Shown: positions 1 through 11,487, counted from the first letter of the stretch. The stretch is 21,545 nt of DNA from Bacteroidales bacterium UBA4295 (GCA_002395805.1 DGVB01000002.1:1118-22662); one strand, 5' to 3'. Numbers and translations are program-made. The notes: a model not told the origin generated them from the letters alone.

Positions 1-81
1 GACATAGCTTCCAATTCGACTTTAACAGTAGTTAGAGCCGAATTGTGTTGCGCAAGAAAGAATAATAAAAAATCTACTGAT

Positions 82-270
82 ATGAAAGTTGTAGAATATT
101 GCAAAGAATCGTACAACGAACTGGTTCACAAGACGACATGGCCTACCCGCAAGGAGTTGGCGCAAAGTTCAGTGATAGTATTGATTGCTTCCATAATACT
201 GGCGCTGATAGTATGGCTTATGGACTGGTGCTTCGAGTCTATCATGACGTTTGTTTACGGCCTGTTCTAA
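82..270 (+). CDS. secE: SecE, preprotein translocase subunit (62 aa)
   Basis: SecE is the small membrane subunit that clamps SecY in the SecYEG protein-export channel of the inner membrane. The 62-residue product is the short single-membrane-segment form. An amphipathic N-terminal part carries the family signature around residues 16-24 (HKTTWPTRKEL), followed by one hydrophobic segment at about residues 28-47 (VIVLIASIILALIVWLM). An in-frame TTG lies upstream at position 43, but the ATG at 82 gives the usual family length and N-terminus, so I chose it. No Shine-Dalgarno site is seen, which is normal for Bacteroidota. The gene sits 51 bases before nusG in the conserved secE-nusG-rplK order. 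Identity is supported by both sequence and context. Confidence 0.96.
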   Translation: MKVVEYCKESYNELVHKTTWPTRKELAQSSVIVLIASIILALIVWLMDWCFESIMTFVYGLF

Positions 271-280
271 TTGAAAATTT

Positions 281-315
281 GTAAATCGTCAATCGTAAAT
301 CGTCAAATCGTAAAT
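281..315 (+). repeat. Short tandem repeat before nusG (about 2.4 copies)
   Basis: The unit GTAAATCGTCAA(A)TC occurs at 281-294 and 295-309, with a partial third copy (GTAAAT) at 310-315. It fills most of the secE-nusG gap and ends seven bases before the nusG start codon. The two full copies differ by one inserted A. It may be neutral slippage or may keep the translation start unstructured; nothing in the sequence decides this. Confidence 0.8.
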
Positions 316-321
316 TAGATT

Positions 322-873
322 ATGGCTGAAAACAAAAAACAATGGTATGTGATGCGTGTGATCTCCGGAAAGGAGGGAAAGGTAGAAGAGTATATCAATT
401 CTGCTCTCATTACCAGTTCCCTTTTTCAGGAGTACGTGTCGCAAGTTCTGATTCCCAAGGAGAAGGTAGTAACGCTCAAAAACGGCAAGCGCACGGAAAA
501 AGATCGCAATCTGCTTCCGGGCTACGTGCTGGTGGAGTGTTATCTGTGCGACGAGAGCTTCCCTCTGTTGCGCAATATACCTCATGTACTTGGATTCCTC
601 AGCGGTGGCAAAACGACGGTAAAACCGGAACCCGTTTCTCAGGAGGAGGTCAACAAACTGGTTGGCATCGCATCTGAGTCCGAGAGCCGCGCTGCGAGCG
701 AGATTACATTCCTCGTGGGCGAGAGTGTCAAGGTGGTGGACGGTCCGTTCAATGGTTTCAAAGGAACCATCCAGGAGGTGAGTCAGGAGAAACACAAACT
801 CAAAGTGGTTGTTACTATCTTTGACCGCCAGACTCCTCTGGAGCTCGGCTTCAATCAGGTAGAAAAAGAGTAG
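322..873 (+). CDS. nusG: NusG, transcription elongation/antitermination factor (183 aa)
   Basis: NusG binds the beta' clamp of RNA polymerase, suppresses or modulates pausing, and links transcription to Rho or to the ribosome. The NGN domain covers about residues 5-115, starting [11 protein letters not shown] and containing the LLPGYVLVE strand at residues 64-72. The KOW domain covers about 131-183, with [13 protein letters not shown] at 138-150. The length of 183 residues is normal. The start at 322 matches the usual [14 protein letters not shown] N-terminus. It lies between secE and rplK in the standard operon order, with no sign of truncation. A specialised NusG paralogue (UpxY-like) is unlikely given the operon position and the close fit to housekeeping NusG. 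Confidence 0.97.
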   Translation: MAENKKQWYVMRVISGKEGKVEEYINSALITSSLFQEYVSQVLIPKEKVVTLKNGKRTEKDRNLLPGYVLVECYLCDESFPLLRNIPHVLGFLSGGKTTVKPEPVSQEEVNKLVGIASESESRAASEITFLVGESVKVVDGPFNGFKGTIQEVSQEKHKLKVVVTIFDRQTPLELGFNQVEKE

Positions 874-897
874 GAGACTCCGTTACAGGTCGTACGT

Positions 898-956
898 ACT
901 ACTCGGTAGTTTCAAATTTATTAACCGGCCGAGGACGCTAAGTCCGTTATCAGGCC
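898..956 (+). promoter_or_regulatory. Candidate L1-type autoregulatory leader upstream of rplK
   Basis: The 108-base nusG-rplK gap can fold into two hairpins. The first pairs ACTAC (898-902) with GTAGT (906-910). The second pairs GGCC (927-930) with GGCC (953-956) around an inner stem GGAC (933-936) with GTCC (942-945), leaving an asymmetric internal loop of GA on one side and GTTATCA on the other. In many bacteria ribosomal protein L1 represses the L11-L1 operon by binding a two-helix element with an asymmetric loop in this location. Position and overall architecture fit, but I did not verify the L1 contact bases, so this is an inference. Confidence 0.35.
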
Positions 957-981
957 AAAAACTATTAACAAAAGTAAAACT

Positions 982-1404
982 ATGGCTAAAGAAATTGCTG
1001 GTTTTATCAAACTCCAAATCAAGGGTGGCGCAGCCAACCCTGCACCTCCGGTAGGCCCGGCTCTGGGTTCCAAGGGTGTGAACATCATGGAGTTCTGCAA
1101 ACAGTTCAATGCCAGAACGCAAGACAAAGCAGGCAAAGTGCTGCCTGTAATCATTACCGTTTATGCTGACAAGTCCTTCGACTTCATCGTTAAGACTCCT
1201 CCTGTAGCTATCCAGCTCCTTGAGGCAGCTAAGGTGAAGAGCGGTAGTGACCAGCCGAACCGTACCAAAGTGGCAACGATCACCGAGGAGCAAGCTCTTC
1301 AGATCGCCCAGGACAAGATGGTGGATCTGAACTGCTTCACCGTAGAGTCCGCTCTTAAAATGGTAAAAGGTACCGCACGCAGCATGGGTATCGTAGTAAA
1401 GTAA
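982..1404 (+). CDS. rplK: Ribosomal protein L11 (140 aa)
   Basis: L11 binds the GTPase-associated centre of 23S rRNA with the L10-L12 stalk base and helps elongation-factor function and the stringent response. The N-terminal domain (about residues 1-70) carries the proline-rich signature around [19 protein letters not shown] (residues 20-38). The C-terminal rRNA-binding domain (about 71-140) ends in [15 protein letters not shown]. The length of 140 residues is typical. Its start follows an A-rich stretch with no Shine-Dalgarno site. It lies 25 bases before rplA, and the two are expected to be co-transcribed and co-regulated by L1. Confidence 0.98.
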   Translation: MAKEIAGFIKLQIKGGAANPAPPVGPALGSKGVNIMEFCKQFNARTQDKAGKVLPVIITVYADKSFDFIVKTPPVAIQLLEAAKVKSGSDQPNRTKVATITEEQALQIAQDKMVDLNCFTVESALKMVKGTARSMGIVVK

Positions 1405-1429
1405 TCAACTTCAATCAACATCAACAATT

Positions 1430-2119
1430 ATGGCAAAACTGACAAAAAAACAGAAGCTTGCTGCTGAGAAGATTGAAGCAGGTAAGCTTTACACGATCGA
1501 AGAGGCGGCTGCTCTCGTTAAAGAGATCACTACCACCAAATTCGATGCAAGTGTAGATATCGACGTACGTCTGGGTGTAGACCCGCGTAAGGCTAACCAA
1601 ATGGTTCGCGGCGTCGTTGCGCTCCCTAACGGAACGGGTAAAGTAGTTCGCGTTCTCGCACTCTGTACTCCGGATCAGGAGGCTGCTGCCAAAGAGGCAG
1701 GGGCTGACTATGTAGGTCTGGATGAGTATATTGAAAAGATCAAAGGTGGATGGACTGACATTGATGTCATCATCACCCAACCTCAGATCATGGGTAAGAT
1801 CGGTGCTCTCGGTCGCGTATTAGGTCCTCGTGGCTTGATGCCGAACCCCAAGAGCGGTACCGTTACCATGGATGTGGCGAAAGCTGTTAAAGAGGTAAAA
1901 GGTGGTAAGATTGACTTCAAGGTTGATAAGTTCGGTATTGTACATACCTCCATCGGTAAAGTAAGTTTCAGCGCAGAGAAGATCGCTGAGAACGCACTCG
2001 CGTTCATCGATACAATCAAGCACCTGAAACCGGCTGTATCGAAGGGTGAGTACATCAAGAGCGTTTATCTTTCCAGCACTATGAGTCAGGGTATTAAGAT
2101 CGATACCAAATCGCTTTAA
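1430..2119 (+). CDS. rplA: Ribosomal protein L1 (229 aa)
   Basis: L1 forms the mobile L1 stalk of the large subunit, which helps move deacylated tRNA out of the E site. It is also the usual translational repressor of its own operon. The signature block [16 protein letters not shown] lies at residues 131-146 and [17 protein letters not shown] at 45-61. The length of 229 residues is standard. The start ATG at 1430 gives the usual [10 protein letters not shown]-terminus. It is followed after 23 bases by rplJ, so the four stalk-protein genes appear to form one transcription unit. Confidence 0.98.
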   Translation: MAKLTKKQKLAAEKIEAGKLYTIEEAAALVKEITTTKFDASVDIDVRLGVDPRKANQMVRGVVALPNGTGKVVRVLALCTPDQEAAAKEAGADYVGLDEYIEKIKGGWTDIDVIITQPQIMGKIGALGRVLGPRGLMPNPKSGTVTMDVAKAVKEVKGGKIDFKVDKFGIVHTSIGKVSFSAEKIAENALAFIDTIKHLKPAVSKGEYIKSVYLSSTMSQGIKIDTKSL

Positions 2120-2142
2120 TCTCTTAAAATTTACAGACAAGT

Positions 2143-2673
2143 ATGAAAAAGGAAGATAAAAATCTCGTCATTGAAGCCCTGAGCGCACAATTGGCTGAGT
2201 ACGCACATTTCTACCTCGTTAATATCGAGGGCCTGGATGCTGCGAAAACCAGTGAGTTGCGTCGCGCATGCTTCAAGCAGGAAATCAAACTCTTGGTAGC
2301 TAAGAACACGCTGCTTCAGAAAGCTCTTGAGAAAAAGGGCATCGACGCAGAGATCTTCGCAGCTCTCAAGGGAAATACTGCGCTGATGCTGAGCAATACC
2401 GGTAATGCACCTGCGAAACTCATCAAAGAGTTTACCAAAGGTGACAAGACGGGTGAGGCTAAGCCGCAGCTCAAAGCTGCATACGTAGAAGAAACAATCT
2501 ATGTAGGCAAGCAGAATCTCGACTTCCTCTGCACTATCAAGTCGAAGAACGAACTCATCGCCGAGTTGGTTGCATTGCTGCAATCGCCTGCGAAGAACGT
2601 CGTTTCGGCTCTGCAGAGCGGACAAAACACCATCCATGGTGTACTGCAAACGCTGGAAGAGCGCGCGCAATAA
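2143..2673 (+). CDS. rplJ: Ribosomal protein L10 (176 aa)
   Basis: L10 anchors L7/L12 dimers to the large subunit. Its N-terminal domain contacts 23S rRNA and L11, and its long C-terminal helix binds the L12 dimers. The N-terminal block includes AHFYLVNIEGLDAAKTSELR (about residues 21-40) and VAKNTLLQKALEKKG. The C-terminal part (ALLQSPAKNVVSALQSGQNT, then VLQTLEERAQ) is the expected helical stalk. The length of 176 residues is normal. The gene sits between rplA and rplL and has no visible long leader of its own, so any L10-L12 feedback site would have to lie in or near the short 23-base gap. Confidence 0.97.
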   Translation: MKKEDKNLVIEALSAQLAEYAHFYLVNIEGLDAAKTSELRRACFKQEIKLLVAKNTLLQKALEKKGIDAEIFAALKGNTALMLSNTGNAPAKLIKEFTKGDKTGEAKPQLKAAYVEETIYVGKQNLDFLCTIKSKNELIAELVALLQSPAKNVVSALQSGQNTIHGVLQTLEERAQ

Positions 2674-2720
2674 TTACAATAAATTAATCGAATTAAAAAC
2701 ATTTTAAATTTTATACGATC

Positions 2721-3101
2721 ATGGCAGATCTTAAAGTTATTGCTGAAACATTAGTTAACCTTACTGTTAAGGAAGTAAATGAACTCGCTACTATCCTCAA
2801 AGAGGAGTACGGAATTGAGCCGGCTGCTGCAGCTGTTGCAGTTGCTGCTCCTGCTGCCGGCGGCGCTGCTGCTGAGGCTGCTGAGGAGAAGACCTCTTTC
2901 GACGTAGTTCTCAAGAGCGCCGGTGCTAACAAACTCCAGGTTGTTAAAGCCGTTAAAGAGCAAACCGGTCTTGGCCTGAAAGAGGCTAAGGATATCGTTG
3001 ACGCTGCTCCTTCTACCGTAAAAGAGGGTGTTGACAAAGCAACTGCAGAGGCTTTGAAGAAAGCTCTCGAAGAGGTAGGCGCTGAGGTAGAGCTGAAGTA
3101 A
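2721..3101 (+). CDS. rplL: Ribosomal protein L7/L12 (126 aa)
   Basis: L7/L12 is the multicopy stalk protein that recruits and activates the translational GTPases. The N-terminal dimerisation helices cover about residues 1-33 ([20 protein letters not shown]). An alanine/glycine-rich flexible hinge follows at about 34-56. The globular C-terminal factor-binding domain covers 57-126, with [20 protein letters not shown] and [21 protein letters not shown]. It is 47 bases after rplJ and is followed by a hairpin terminator/attenuator before rpoB. The repetitive GCTGC hinge DNA is expected for this gene and is not an unusual repeat. Confidence 0.98.
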   Translation: MADLKVIAETLVNLTVKEVNELATILKEEYGIEPAAAAVAVAAPAAGGAAAEAAEEKTSFDVVLKSAGANKLQVVKAVKEQTGLGLKEAKDIVDAAPSTVKEGVDKATAEALKKALEEVGAEVELK

Positions 3102-3137
3102 TACCTTCGCAGACCAACCACTCTGATCGAGTGGAAT

Positions 3138-3176
3138 AGGTTTAGATTCCTGTGCTAACGGGAGTCTAAACCTTTT
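3138..3176 (+). terminator. Hairpin plus T-run between rplL and rpoB (likely attenuator)
   Basis: AGGTTTAGATTCC (3138-3150) pairs with GGAGTCTAAACCT (3161-3173), giving 13 base pairs including one T-G pair. The loop covers 3151-3160 and the T-run 3173-3176. In E. coli a leaky terminator in the same gap lowers rpoBC transcription relative to the stalk genes. The position here suggests the same role, because the next 158 bases contain no convincing full promoter. Confidence 0.8.
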
Positions 3177-3334
3177 CTGCTCAATAAGACAGAATGATTA
3201 AAAAACTGAAAAATTTGGTAATTATTATAGGGCGAAAATTAAAATAGAATAAATATAATCACCGACGATTTAGATTTAAATTATTCATTACCAACAGTTT
3301 AATTCTGTTAAACAATCATCAACCATCTAAAATA

Positions 3335-6300
3335 ATGGCTACAACTAAAAAACAGCAGAGAGTCAATTTCAGTCGTATGCAACAGCATATGCCGTATCCT
3401 GACTTTCTGGACATTCAGCTGAAGTCCTTCCAGGATTTTCTGCAGATGGATTCGACGCCGGAGCAGAGACGTAAAGAGGGACTCTTTAAGGTATTCTCGG
3501 AGAATTTCCCGATTCAGGATACCCGCAACAGCTTCACGTTGGCATTCTTGGATTATTCGGTGGACCGTCCCCGCTACTCGATTGAGGAGTGTATCAAACG
3601 CGGTCTGACCTATTCCGTGCCTTTGAAAGCGAAACTTCGCTTGAGCTGTGACGATCCGGATCATGAGGACTTCGATACCGTTGTTTCCGATGTGTACCTT
3701 GGCACTATTCCTTACATGACCCCCAAAGGCACCTTTGTTATCAATGGTGCTGAGCGCGTTATCGTAAGCCAGTTGCATCGTTCGCCGGGTGTGTTCTTCG
3801 GCACGTCGATCCACTCGAATGGTACCAAGCTCTATTCGGCTCGTATCATTCCGTTCCGCGGCTCCTGGATTGAGTTCGCTACGGATATCAACAAGGTGAT
3901 GTACGCTTACATCGACCGTAAGAAGAAACTGCCGGTTACAACCCTGCTTCGTGCTATCGGTTTTGAGTCCGACAAGGACATCCTCAACTGCTTCGATTTG
4001 GCGGAAGAGGTCAAGGTGAACCGTGAGGCGCTGGAGGCTTGCATGGGACGTAAGTTGGCCGGATATGTGATGAAGCCGACGATTGAGGATTTCGTGGATG
4101 AAGATACCGGTGAGGTATCGTCTATCGAGCGTAACCAGATCGTGGTGGAGCGTGAGGAAGAACTGACCCCGGAGATCATTGATATCATCCTGGAGTCCGG
4201 TTCCAAATCGGTCCTGCTGCATAAAGATCAGGAGCGTGAGAATGACTTCTCCATCATCTTCAATACCCTGCAGAAAGACCCGGCTAAGACGGAGAAAGAG
4301 GCTGTCCTCTATATCTATCGTCAGTTGCGTAATGCCGAGCCGGCGGATGATGCTACGGCACGCGAGATGATTCAGAATCTCTTCTTCTCGCAGAAGCGTT
4401 ATGACCTCGGTGAAGTGGGACGTTATCGTATTAACCGTAAGCTCAATATGTCTATCCCGGAGGATACGCGTGTCCTGACCAAGGAGGATATGATTGAGAT
4501 TATCAAGTACCTCGTTCGTCTCATCAACAGCAACGCCGAGGTGGATGATATCGACCACTTGTCGAACCGTCGTGTCCGCACGGTAGGTGAGCAGCTCTAC
4601 AACCAGTTCGGTATCGGTCTGGCTCGTATGGCCCGCACTGTACGTGAGCGTATGAACGTGCGCGACAACGAAGTCTTCGCTCCGACGGATCTGATCAACG
4701 CCAAATCCATCTCGTCTATTATCAACTCCTATTTCGGTACCAATGCGCTGAGCCAGTTCATGGACCAGCAGAACCCCTTGGCGGAGATCACCCACAAGCG
4801 CCGTATGTCGGCCCTTGGCCCCGGTGGTTTGAGCCGTGACCGTGCCGGATTCGAGGTGCGAGACGTACACTACACCCATTACGGCCGTCTCTGTCCTATT
4901 GAGACGCCGGAAGGACCGAACATCGGTCTGATCTCTTCGATGTGTATCTATGCGAAGATCAACGACCTCGGTTTCATCGAGACCCCGTACCGCCAGGTAC
5001 ATGACAGCGTCGTGGATCTGGATAACGATCATGTGATCTATCTCTCCGCAGAGGATGAGGAGAACAAAGTGGTGGCTCAGGGTAATGCGCCGCTCCGCGA
5101 GGACGGTAGTTTCATCCGTACGAAGGTTAAGACCCGTTTGGGTGCCGATTTCCCTGTAGTAGCTCCGGATCAGGTTAACCTGATGGATGTGGCTCCTTGC
5201 CAGATCGCTTCCGTAGCAGCTGCCCTTATCCCGTTCCTCGAGCACGATGATGCCCACCGTGCTTTGATGGGATCGAACATGATGCGCCAGGCTGTGCCGC
5301 TGATCACCTCGGAGGCGCCGATCGTAGGTACCGGTATTGAGGAGCAGTTGGTTACCGACAGCCGTACCCAGATCGTTGCTGAGGGAGAAGGAACGGTGAC
5401 CTACGTGGATGCTGATGTGATCCGCATCATGTATGACCGCTCCGAGGAGGACGAACTGATCAGTTTCGATCCGGCCGAGAAGGAATACAAGATGCCGAAG
5501 TTCGAGAAAACGAACCAGAATACGACCATCGACCTCCATCCGCTTGTTCGCAAGGGAGACAAGGTGAAGAAAGGTCAGATCCTGACGGAGGGTTATGCTA
5601 CTCAGGCCGGTGAACTGGCGCTGGGTAAGAACCTGAAGGTGGCTTATATTCCTTGGAAGGGTTATAACTACGAGGATGCTATCGTGCTGAGCGAGCGCAT
5701 CGTGCGTGAAGATATGTATACTTCGGTTCACGTAGTGGAGCAGCTGCTCGAGGTACGCGACACGAAGCGTGGTATGGAGGAGTTCACAGCCGATATCCCG
5801 AATGTATCGGAGGAGGCTACGAAAGACCTTGACGAGAACGGTATCATTCGTATCGGTGCGTACATCCAGCCGGGTGATATCCTGATCGGTAAGATCACCC
5901 CGAAAGGTGAGACCGATCCGTCGCCGGAGGAGAAACTGCTGAAGGCTATCTTCGGTGACAAAGCCGGTGACGTGAAGGATGCTTCTCTGAAAGCCAGCCC
6001 GTCCTTGGACGGTGTTATCATCGATAAGAAACTGTATGCGCGTGCTAACAAGGACCGCAAGCAGAAGATGGATGATAAGGAGACGATGCAGAAGATGGAC
6101 GTTGAGTTCAAGGAGAAAGCGGAGGCTCTGCGTGCCAAACTGATCGACAAACTCTATGCCCTGCTCAATGGCAAAGCAGCCGTTTCGGTGAAGGATATCC
6201 TGGGCACCGAGCTGATCACCAAAGGCCAGCATTTCTCGAAGGAGCGTCTCAATGAGATCGATTTCTTCTCTGTTCTGCTGGAGGGTTGGACCACCGACGA

Positions 6301-7147
6301 GCATAAGAACGAACTGGTAGCGCAGTGTATCATGAATTATATCGCGAAATATAAGGAGATGGATGCATCTCTCAAACGTGATAAATTCAACCTCACTATC
6401 GGTGACGAACTGCCTAACGGTATTATCCAGATGGCGAAGGTATATATCGCTAAGCGTCGTAAGATCCGCGTAGGTGATAAGATGGCCGGTCGTCACGGTA
6501 ACAAGGGTATCGTATCCAAGATCGTCCGCGTAGAGGACATGCCGTTCCTCGCGGATGGTACTCCGGTGGATATCGTGCTGAACCCGATGGGTGTGCCTTC
6601 CCGTATGAATATCGGCCAGATCTTCGAGGCTGTGCTCGGTTGGGCGGGTGCCGAACTGGGTGTTAAATTCTCCACCCCGATCTTCGACGGTTGTACGATG
6701 GAGCAGCTCGACGAATGGACCGACAAGGCCGGTCTGCCCCGTGGCGGTAAGACCCAGCTGTACGATGGCGAAACGGGCGAACCGTTCGACCAGATGGCTA
6801 CGGTCGGTGTTACCTACTTCATGAAACTCGGCCACATGGTTGATGACAAGATGCACGCCCGTTCGATCGGTCCGTACAGCTTGATCACCCAGCAGCCGCT
6901 CGGCGGTAAGGCCCAGTTCGGTGGACAGCGTTTCGGTGAGATGGAGGTTTGGGCACTCGAGGCTCACGGAGCCGCACATGTGCTCCAGGAGATCCTGACT
7001 ATCAAATCCGATGATGTCACAGGACGTGCACGTACCTACGAGGCTATCGTCAAAGGAGAACCGTTCCCGACACCGGGACTTCCCGAATCCCTCAATGTGC
7101 TCTTGCATGAGTTGCAAGGTCTGGCACTCAGTATCAACATGGAATAA
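3335..7147 (+). CDS. rpoB: RNA polymerase beta subunit, RpoB (1270 aa)
   Basis: RpoB forms one pincer of RNA polymerase and part of the catalytic cleft. The rifampicin pocket lies at about residues 473-555, including [20 protein letters not shown] and then [20 protein letters not shown]. The positions equivalent to E. coli Q513, D516, H526, R529 and S531 carry the drug-sensitive residues. The nucleotide-binding block [12 protein letters not shown] is at 1047-1058, with lysines 1049 and 1057. The beta' contact tail near the C-terminus ([20 protein letters not shown]) is complete. The length of 1270 residues fits Bacteroidota. Codons TTA, CTA and TCA are practically absent, a sign of strong codon bias. 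It lies 233 bases after rplL and 15 bases before rpoC. Confidence 0.99.
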   Translation: MATTKKQQRVNFSRMQQHMPYPDFLDIQLKSFQDFLQMDSTPEQRRKEGLFKVFSENFPIQDTRNSFTLAFLDYSVDRPRYSIEECIKRGLTYSVPLKAKLRLSCDDPDHEDFDTVVSDVYLGTIPYMTPKGTFVINGAERVIVSQLHRSPGVFFGTSIHSNGTKLYSARIIPFRGSWIEFATDINKVMYAYIDRKKKLPVTTLLRAIGFESDKDILNCFDLAEEVKVNREALEACMGRKLAGYVMKPTIEDFVDEDTGEVSSIERNQIVVEREEELTPEIIDIILESGSKSVLLHKDQERENDFSIIFNTLQKDPAKTEKEAVLYIYRQLRNAEPADDATAREMIQNLFFSQKRYDLGEVGRYRINRKLNMSIPEDTRVLTKEDMIEIIKYLVRLINSNAEVDDIDHLSNRRVRTVGEQLYNQFGIGLARMARTVRERMNVRDNEVFAPTDLINAKSISSIINSYFGTNALSQFMDQQNPLAEITHKRRMSALGPGGLSRDRAGFEVRDVHYTHYGRLCPIETPEGPNIGLISSMCIYAKINDLGFIETPYRQVHDSVVDLDNDHVIYLSAEDEENKVVAQGNAPLREDGSFIRTKVKTRLGADFPVVAPDQVNLMDVAPCQIASVAAALIPFLEHDDAHRALMGSNMMRQAVPLITSEAPIVGTGIEEQLVTDSRTQIVAEGEGTVTYVDADVIRIMYDRSEEDELISFDPAEKEYKMPKFEKTNQNTTIDLHPLVRKGDKVKKGQILTEGYATQAGELALGKNLKVAYIPWKGYNYEDAIVLSERIVREDMYTSVHVVEQLLEVRDTKRGMEEFTADIPNVSEEATKDLDENGIIRIGAYIQPGDILIGKITPKGETDPSPEEKLLKAIFGDKAGDVKDASLKASPSLDGVIIDKKLYARANKDRKQKMDDKETMQKMDVEFKEKAEALRAKLIDKLYALLNGKAAVSVKDILGTELITKGQHFSKERLNEIDFFSVLLEGWTTDEHKNELVAQCIMNYIAKYKEMDASLKRDKFNLTIGDELPNGIIQMAKVYIAKRRKIRVGDKMAGRHGNKGIVSKIVRVEDMPFLADGTPVDIVLNPMGVPSRMNIGQIFEAVLGWAGAELGVKFSTPIFDGCTMEQLDEWTDKAGLPRGGKTQLYDGETGEPFDQMATVGVTYFMKLGHMVDDKMHARSIGPYSLITQQPLGGKAQFGGQRFGEMEVWALEAHGAAHVLQEILTIKSDDVTGRARTYEAIVKGEPFPTPGLPESLNVLLHELQGLALSINME

Positions 7148-7162
7148 TATTGGAGGACAATT

Positions 7163-10100
7163 ATGGCTTTTAAACAAGAAAATAAACGTACCGGTTTTAC
7201 CAAGATCTCTATTGGTCTTGCGTCGCCCGATGAGATCATGCAGATCTCTTCCGGTGAGGTGCTCAAACCGGAAACTATCAACTATCGTACCTATAAACCG
7301 GAACGCGATGGTTTGTTCTGCGAGCGCATTTTTGGTCCTACCAAGGACTATGAGTGCCATTGCGGTAAATACAAACGTATCCGTTATAAAGGTATCGTCT
7401 GCGAGCGTTGCGGCGTAGAGGTAACGGAGAAAAAGGTTCGCCGCGAGCGCATGGGACATATCAAACTGGTTGTGCCCGTTGCGCATATCTGGTACCTCCG
7501 TTCGCTGCCGTCCAAGATGGCTGCACTGCTCGGTATTCCGACCAAGAAACTGGACTCCGTCATCTATTATGAGAAATATCTCGTAGTTCGTGCCGGTGCG
7601 CTGGCTGGTCAGGAGATCGGCGAGAAGAACGAGGCGGATAAGAATCGTCTGCCTATCGAGGACCGTATGTTGCTGGATGAGGATCAGTACATGCAGATCC
7701 AGGCTATCATGCCGGAGGATAACGAACTCCTCGAGGATACGGATCCGAATAAGGTGATCATCAAGATGGGTGCTGAGGCGGTCTATGACCTGCTCGCGGC
7801 TATCGATCTCGACGAACTCTCTTACGAACTCCGTGCTACCGCGGATAAATCTTCCTCTGCACAGCGTCGCCAGGAGGCTCTCAAGCGTCTGCAAGTCGTT
7901 GAGGCTTTCCGTGCTTCGAAGGGCAAGAACCGTCCCGAATGGATGATTCTGCAGGCTATCCCTGTTACCCCGCCGGAGCTGCGTCCGCTCGTGCCGCTGG
8001 ATGGTGGCCGTTTCGCTACCTCCGACCTCAATGATCTCTATCGCCGCGTGATCATTCGTAATAACCGTCTGAAACGCCTCATCGAGATCAAAGCGCCGGA
8101 TGTCATCCTGCGTAATGAGAAGCGTATGTTGCAGGAGGCGGTGGACTCCCTCTTCGATAACAGCCGCAAGACAACGGCTATGAAATCGGAGGCGAACCGT
8201 CCGCTCAAATCCCTCTCTGACAGCTTGAAGGGTAAACAAGGACGTTTCCGTCAGAACCTGCTCGGTAAACGTGTGGACTACTCCGCGCGTTCGGTTATCG
8301 TCGTAGGTCCGGAACTCAAGATGCACGAGTGCGGTCTGCCGAAAGAGATGGCGGCTGAACTCTATAAACCGTTTATCATCCGCAAGCTCCTGGAGCGCGG
8401 AAAAGTGAAGACCGTTAAGTCGGCTAAGAAGATCATCGATCGCCGCGACCCGGAGATCTATGAGATTCTGGAGCATGTAATGGAGGGTCACCCTGTTCTG
8501 CTGAACCGTGCCCCGACGCTGCACCGCCATGGTATCTTGGCTTTCCAGCCGAAGATGATCGAGGGTAAGGCTATTCAGCTCCACCCGCTGGCTTGTGCCG
8601 GATTCAACGCTGACTTCGATGGTGACCAGATGGCTGTGCATTTGCCGCTGTCCAACGAGGCTATCCTCGAGGCGCAGCTCCTCATGCTCGGCTCGCATAA
8701 TATCCTTGACCCTGCGAACGGAAACCCGATCACGGTGCCTTCACAGGATATGATCCTTGGTCTCTATTATATTACTAAGGAGCGTGCAGGCGTGAAGGGC
8801 GAGGGACTCTCCTTCTATTCCGAGGAAGAGGCTATCATCGCGCTGAACGAAGGCAGAGTGGATATCCATGCGAAGGTCAATGTCCGCATCAACGGACAGC
8901 TTATCCCGACTACTCCGGGACGCGTTATTGTGAACCAGTACGTGCCCGAGGAGATCGGTTTCCAGAATGTACTGATGAAGAAGGGCGCTGTCAAGAGCAT
9001 CATCACCAATGTCATCAAGACCTGCGGTGTGGCTCGTGCGGCTCGCTTCCTCGATGATATCAAGGACCTCGGTTACTATCGCGCTTTCCGCGGCGGTCTG
9101 TCCTTCAACCTCAACGATATTATTATTCCTGAGGAGCGTGAAGAGTACGTCGCTAAGGGTAATGCTACGGTCGATGAACTCAACTTCAACTATATGAACG
9201 GTTTCATCGGTGATGACGAGCGTTATCAGAAGACCGTTAATAAATGGAAAGAGATCGACGAAGAGCTGACCAAGATCGTCATGCAGCATATGGCGGAGGC
9301 GGACGAAGGATTCAACTCCGTATTCATGATGATGGATTCCGGTGCCCGTGGTAACGCAGGCCAGATCAAGCAGTTGGCTGGTATCCGTGGTATTATGGCG
9401 AAGCCTATGAAGGCCGGTTCTACGGACACCCGTACCGATATCGAGAACCCGGTTATCGCGAACTTCAAGGAAGGTATGTCGGTGTTGGAGTACTTCATCT
9501 CCACCCACGGTGCCCGTAAGGGTCTGGCTGATACCGCTTTGAAGACGGCCGATGCCGGTTATCTGACACGTCGTCTCGTCGATGTATCGCATGATGTGAT
9601 CATCAACGAGGAAGACTGCGGCACCCTCCGTGGTATTGCTGCACGCGCTATCAAGGACCAGAACGGTCACGTGAAAGCTTCGCTGACCACCCGTATCCTC
9701 GGTCGTGTTTCCGTACATGACATCTTCGATGACGAAGGAAACCTCATTGTTGCTTCGGGCGAAGAGATCCGCGAGGCACAATGCGAGGCTATCGAGGCGG
9801 CAGGTATTGAAGAGGTTGTGATCCGCTCGGTTCTGACCTGCGAATCCAAGCACGGCGTCTGCGCCAAGTGCTACGGACGTAACCTTGCTTCCCGTAAGAT
9901 GGTACAGCGCGGAGAGGCGGTCGGCGTTATCGCTGCCCAGGCTATCGGTGAGCCGGGTACCCAGCTGACGCTGCGTACCTTCCACGCCGGTGGTTTGGCC
10001 GGTTCGGCTGCACAGGATAAATACACCCTTACACGTGACGGTATCGTCGAGATCGAAGATCTCCGTACGATCACTACCGACGCCGGTGAGACGATCGTGG

Positions 10101-11446
10101 TAAGCCGTAAGAACACCATGAACCTCAAGGATGAGAAGACCGGTGTTATCCTGGCTACCTTCGATATCAGCTATGCGTCCAAACTGTTTGTCACTCCGGG
10201 CGAGAAGTACCCGAAGGATACCGTTGTTTGCGAGTGGGATCCGTATAAGGCGCCGTTGATCATCGAGCAGGAGGGTACACTCCGCTACGAAGATGTCATC
10301 GAGGGTGTGACCTGTAAGACGGAAGTCGATGAGGCTACCCAGATGAAGGAGGTTTATATCATTGAGTCGAAGGATAAGACCAAGATGCCGCAGGCACATA
10401 TCGTGGACAAGGATGGCAATGTCCTCCGTTCCTACAACCTGCCTGTGAAGGCCAGCCTGGCGCTCACCGACGGTGCTGCTGTCAAGGCCGGTTCGATCCT
10501 CTTCTCTATGGCCCGCGCTGCTAATAACGGCGGTGATATCACCTCCGGTCTGCCGCGTATCACCGAGCTCTTCGAGGCCCGTAACCCGTCTAACCCGGCT
10601 GTAGTGGCTGAGATCGACGGTGAGGTTTCGTTCGGTAAGATCAAACGTGGTAACCGCGAGCTCTTCGTTACCTCCAAACTGGGCGAACAGAAGGCTTATC
10701 TCATCCCGCTGACCAAACAGATCCTCGTGCAGGAAGGCGACTATGTCCGCGCAGGTGTAGCGCTGTCTGACGGTGCTATCACGCCGGAGGATATCCTGGC
10801 TATCCAGGGTCCGACGGCTGTGCAGAACTATATCGTTCAGGAGGCACAGGAGGTTTATCGTCTGCAAGGTGTGGAGATCAACGATAAGCACTTCGAGATT
10901 ATCGTTCGCCAGATGATGCGTAAGGTAGAGATCCTCGAGCCGGGTGACACCCGCTTCCTGGAGGGAGATATAGTGGATAAACTCGACTTCCTTGAGGAGA
11001 ACGACCGTATCTGGGGCCGCAAGGTTGTTACCGATGCCGGTGACAGCGAAGTGCTCCGCGAGGGTCAGATCGTTACCGCACGTCGTCTGCACGACGAGAA
11101 CTCGTCGCTCCGCCGCCGGGATAAGAAACTCGTTCAGGCTCGTGACGCTGAGTGCGCTACGGCGAAACAGATTCTGCAAGGTATCACCCGTGCCGCTCTC
11201 GGTACGAAATCCTTCATGTCCGCTGCTTCCTTCCAGGAGACAACGAAAGTCCTCAACGAGGCTGCTATCCGCGGTAAGGTGGATTACCTCGAGGGAATGA
11301 AGGAGAATGTGATCTGCGGTAACCTCATTCCGGCCGGTACCGGTCTGCGTGAGTTCGCTAAGATCTCGGTTCATAACAAGGAAGAGTATGCGGCTATCCA
11401 GGCTGCCCGCGAAGCGGCTGAAGCTGCGCTTAACGGAGATATGTAA
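7163..11446 (+). CDS. rpoC: RNA polymerase beta' subunit, RpoC (1427 aa)
   Basis: RpoC carries the catalytic metal site of RNA polymerase. The clamp zinc site is Cys65, Cys67, Cys80 and Cys83 (CHCG followed by CERCGVEV). The catalytic motif [12 protein letters not shown] starts at residue 482, giving Asp484, Asp486 and Asp488. The second zinc site is Cys819, Cys893, Cys900 and Cys903. The bridge-helix/trigger-loop region is visible around [28 protein letters not shown]. The length of 1427 residues fits the family in this phylum. Its start follows GGAGGACAATT, one of the few Shine-Dalgarno-like sites in this operon. It is translated with rpoB across a 15-base gap and ends at a strong terminator. 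Confidence 0.99.
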   Translation: MAFKQENKRTGFTKISIGLASPDEIMQISSGEVLKPETINYRTYKPERDGLFCERIFGPTKDYECHCGKYKRIRYKGIVCERCGVEVTEKKVRRERMGHIKLVVPVAHIWYLRSLPSKMAALLGIPTKKLDSVIYYEKYLVVRAGALAGQEIGEKNEADKNRLPIEDRMLLDEDQYMQIQAIMPEDNELLEDTDPNKVIIKMGAEAVYDLLAAIDLDELSYELRATADKSSSAQRRQEALKRLQVVEAFRASKGKNRPEWMILQAIPVTPPELRPLVPLDGGRFATSDLNDLYRRVIIRNNRLKRLIEIKAPDVILRNEKRMLQEAVDSLFDNSRKTTAMKSEANRPLKSLSDSLKGKQGRFRQNLLGKRVDYSARSVIVVGPELKMHECGLPKEMAAELYKPFIIRKLLERGKVKTVKSAKKIIDRRDPEIYEILEHVMEGHPVLLNRAPTLHRHGILAFQPKMIEGKAIQLHPLACAGFNADFDGDQMAVHLPLSNEAILEAQLLMLGSHNILDPANGNPITVPSQDMILGLYYITKERAGVKGEGLSFYSEEEAIIALNEGRVDIHAKVNVRINGQLIPTTPGRVIVNQYVPEEIGFQNVLMKKGAVKSIITNVIKTCGVARAARFLDDIKDLGYYRAFRGGLSFNLNDIIIPEEREEYVAKGNATVDELNFNYMNGFIGDDERYQKTVNKWKEIDEELTKIVMQHMAEADEGFNSVFMMMDSGARGNAGQIKQLAGIRGIMAKPMKAGSTDTRTDIENPVIANFKEGMSVLEYFISTHGARKGLADTALKTADAGYLTRRLVDVSHDVIINEEDCGTLRGIAARAIKDQNGHVKASLTTRILGRVSVHDIFDDEGNLIVASGEEIREAQCEAIEAAGIEEVVIRSVLTCESKHGVCAKCYGRNLASRKMVQRGEAVGVIAAQAIGEPGTQLTLRTFHAGGLAGSAAQDKYTLTRDGIVEIEDLRTITTDAGETIVVSRKNTMNLKDEKTGVILATFDISYASKLFVTPGEKYPKDTVVCEWDPYKAPLIIEQEGTLRYEDVIEGVTCKTEVDEATQMKEVYIIESKDKTKMPQAHIVDKDGNVLRSYNLPVKASLALTDGAAVKAGSILFSMARAANNGGDITSGLPRITELFEARNPSNPAVVAEIDGEVSFGKIKRGNRELFVTSKLGEQKAYLIPLTKQILVQEGDYVRAGVALSDGAITPEDILAIQGPTAVQNYIVQEAQEVYRLQGVEINDKHFEIIVRQMMRKVEILEPGDTRFLEGDIVDKLDFLEENDRIWGRKVVTDAGDSEVLREGQIVTARRLHDENSSLRRRDKKLVQARDAECATAKQILQGITRAALGTKSFMSAASFQETTKVLNEAAIRGKVDYLEGMKENVICGNLIPAGTGLREFAKISVHNKEEYAAIQAAREAAEAALNGDM

Positions 11447-11487
11447 TAGCCGAAATCCTAAGTTATATTAGGTATTTATGCCTTTAG

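Noticed and set aside
1..81. Possible tRNA-Trp tail upstream of secE
   Set aside because: tRNA-Trp often precedes secE in this phylum, but these bases do not form a recognisable acceptor or T-arm, so the tRNA, if present, lies outside the window.
2711..3121. Alanine/serine-rich minus-strand frame opposite rplL
   Set aside because: It mirrors the repetitive hinge of L7/L12 and has no independent evidence.
3308..8698. A 1796-codon open frame on the minus strand across rpoB and rpoC
   Set aside because: It is in exact codon register with rpoB and rpoC, so its stops would be sense codons TTA, CTA and TCA, which these strongly biased genes avoid. It crosses a gene junction and has no family features. 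The 877-codon minus frame at 8741-11374 is explained the same way.
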